Positions 5,120 through 5,852 of a DNA stretch of 5,852 nucleotides are shown piece by piece. Below the pieces are notes generated by a model. The model had not been told where the DNA came from. It saw nothing but the letters and a program-made list of their open reading frames with translations, and did not search any database. Every line of letters starts with the position of its first letter. Positions within the stretch are counted from its first letter, which is position 1. The translations under genes and the position numbers were made by a program. This stretch comes from Deltaproteobacteria bacterium (GTDB taxonomy: Bacteria > Desulfobacterota > DSM-4660 > Desulfatiglandales > B25-G16), in NCBI GenBank assembly GCA_019308645.1, contig JAFDHR010000160.1, positions 1-5,852 of the forward strand. Direction: 5' to 3'.

Positions 5120-5617
5120 TTGATTACAGAAGATGAAGATGCCCAATTAATCGAGAAGGTTGTGTATATTAATAGAGTGGCAAAAGTTGTAAAAGGTGGC
5201 CGCAGGTTTTCCTTCAGTGCTATAGTAGTTGTTGGCGATGGGAAAGGTATGGTAGGCGCTGGACTTGGAAAGGCAAATGAAGTACCAGAGGCAATAAGAA
5301 AAGGAGGGGAAAAGGCCAAGAAGGATATGAGGCCAGTTTCATTTCTCAAAGATTCTATTTCATATGAGGTAGTCGGTGTCTGCGGCGCGAGTTCTGTTCT
5401 GCTTAAGCCAGCTCGCCCTGGAACTGGTATTATAGCTGGAGGAGCTGTCAGGGCAGTTTTAGAGGTGGCTGGTGTGAGGAACATTGTGAGCAAATGCTTA
5501 CGTTCACATAATCCCCATAATTTGGTCAAAGCCACCCTTAATGGACTGATGTCTTTGAGAACTCCAGAGGAGATAGCGAGATCAAGGGGGAAGACTGCAG
5601 AAGAAATATTGACTTGA
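5120..5617 (+). CDS. rpsE: Ribosomal protein S5 (30S)
   Basis: S5 (uS5) lies on the solvent side of the 30S near the mRNA entry channel and influences decoding accuracy; mutations in its N-terminal loop give spectinomycin resistance in other bacteria. The product is 165 residues, normal length. The double-stranded RNA-binding-like domain carries the signature [20 protein letters not shown] at 17-36, then [23 protein letters not shown] (37-59). The C-terminal domain has [22 protein letters not shown] (98-119), and the tail [17 protein letters not shown] is typical. The start is TTG with a strong ribosome binding site. Only 26 bases separate it from rplO, so rpmD, the usual neighbour, is missing here. 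Confidence 0.98.
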   Translation: MITEDEDAQLIEKVVYINRVAKVVKGGRRFSFSAIVVVGDGKGMVGAGLGKANEVPEAIRKGGEKAKKDMRPVSFLKDSISYEVVGVCGASSVLLKPARPGTGIIAGGAVRAVLEVAGVRNIVSKCLRSHNPHNLVKATLNGLMSLRTPEEIARSRGKTAEEILT

Positions 5618-5643
5618 ACGCGGATAGTTTTGCAGGAGTTTAT

Positions 5644-5852
5644 ATGAAGTTGAATGAATTGACATTGCCAAAAGGTTCTCGGAAAAAGAGAAAAAGAATC
5701 GGGAGAGGAAAAGGCACAGGAAGTGGAGAAACCGCAGGTAAAGGAACAAAAGGACAAAACTCACGTTCTGGCGGAGGGGTCCATTTAGGGTTTGAAGGTG
5801 GACAAATGCCTCTGCAGAGAAGAATTCCGAAACGAGGCTTTACAAATATCTT
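5644..5852 (+). CDS. rplO: Ribosomal protein L15, N-terminal part (3' truncated by window)
   Basis: L15 (uL15) is a late-assembly 50S protein with a long N-terminal extension threading into 23S rRNA. The visible 69 codons carry the extension: [20 protein letters not shown], then the glycine/basic stretch [19 protein letters not shown] and [20 protein letters not shown], followed by PKRGF. All are hallmark L15 sequence. GGAG at 5635-5638 is five bases before the ATG. In most bacteria rpmD sits between rpsE and this gene; here it follows rpsE directly. The rest of the gene is beyond the right edge, where secY would normally come next. Confidence 0.97.
   Translation, partial: MKLNELTLPKGSRKKRKRIGRGKGTGSGETAGKGTKGQNSRSGGGVHLGFEGGQMPLQRRIPKRGFTNI

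Noticed and set aside
5047..5136. A 29-codon plus-strand open frame starting ATG 5047 in the rplR-rpsE gap, running into rpsE
   Set aside because: It has no ribosome binding site, overlaps the rpsE start in another frame, and its sequence is built from the AT-rich repeat words, so a real peptide or leader is not supported.
5116..5764. Long minus-strand open frames (213 and 60 codons) opposite rpsE and rplO
   Set aside because: Both are antisense to clear S5 and L15 genes. The Ser/Phe/Pro-rich products have no recognisable motif, and the length reflects the low frequency of antisense stops in this codon usage.

Overview
This window is a stretch of a bacterial S10/spc ribosomal protein cluster, all on the + strand. 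It holds, in order, the 3' end of rplV (L22), then rpsC (S3), rplP (L16), rpmC (L29), rpsQ (S17), rplN (L14), rplX (L24), rplE (L5), a zinc-type rpsN (S14), rpsH (S8), rplF (L6), rplR (L18), rpsE (S5) and the 5' end of rplO (L15). Every gene is full length or cut only by the window edge. I see no frameshift, tRNA, rRNA, CRISPR array or transposase. The gene order is the common bacterial one, with one clear exception: rpmD (L30), normally between rpsE and rplO, is absent.

Layout. Positions 3-1920 are the end of the S10-type block, positions 2012-5852 the spc-type block. Most genes are separated by a few to about 25 bases, and rpmC and rpsQ overlap. Four gaps are unusually wide for this locus: rplV-rpsC (207-394), rpsQ-rplN (1921-2011), rpsH-rplF (3911-4099) and rplR-rpsE (5043-5119). 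These gaps carry short repeats and inverted repeats. A TTTAGGC/GCCTAAA family occupies the first two. A GC-rich REP-like palindrome plus a TTCCG/CGGAA repeat occupies the third. A small AT-rich inverted repeat occupies the fourth. The rpsQ-rplN gap coincides with the classical S10/spc operon boundary and holds a plausible but weak promoter.

Organism. The sequence is AT-rich, with AGA/AGG-rich arginine use. Three genes are best read with TTG starts and one with GTG. S14 and L24 both have paired CxxC zinc sites, and L30 is missing. L30 loss is known from Cyanobacteria, Chlamydiae and the Candidate Phyla Radiation. With the repeat-filled gaps, I would guess an uncultured lineage such as Omnitrophota or another PVC-related or candidate phylum. 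This is a low-confidence impression and the window alone does not settle it.

How the genes work together. All fourteen products are structural ribosomal proteins. S3, S14, S5, S8 and S17 go to the 30S subunit. L22, L16, L29, L14, L24, L5, L6, L18 and L15 go to the 50S subunit. Co-transcription supplies them in matched amounts. I found no undescribed system; what merits a second look is the missing L30 and the intergenic repeat content.
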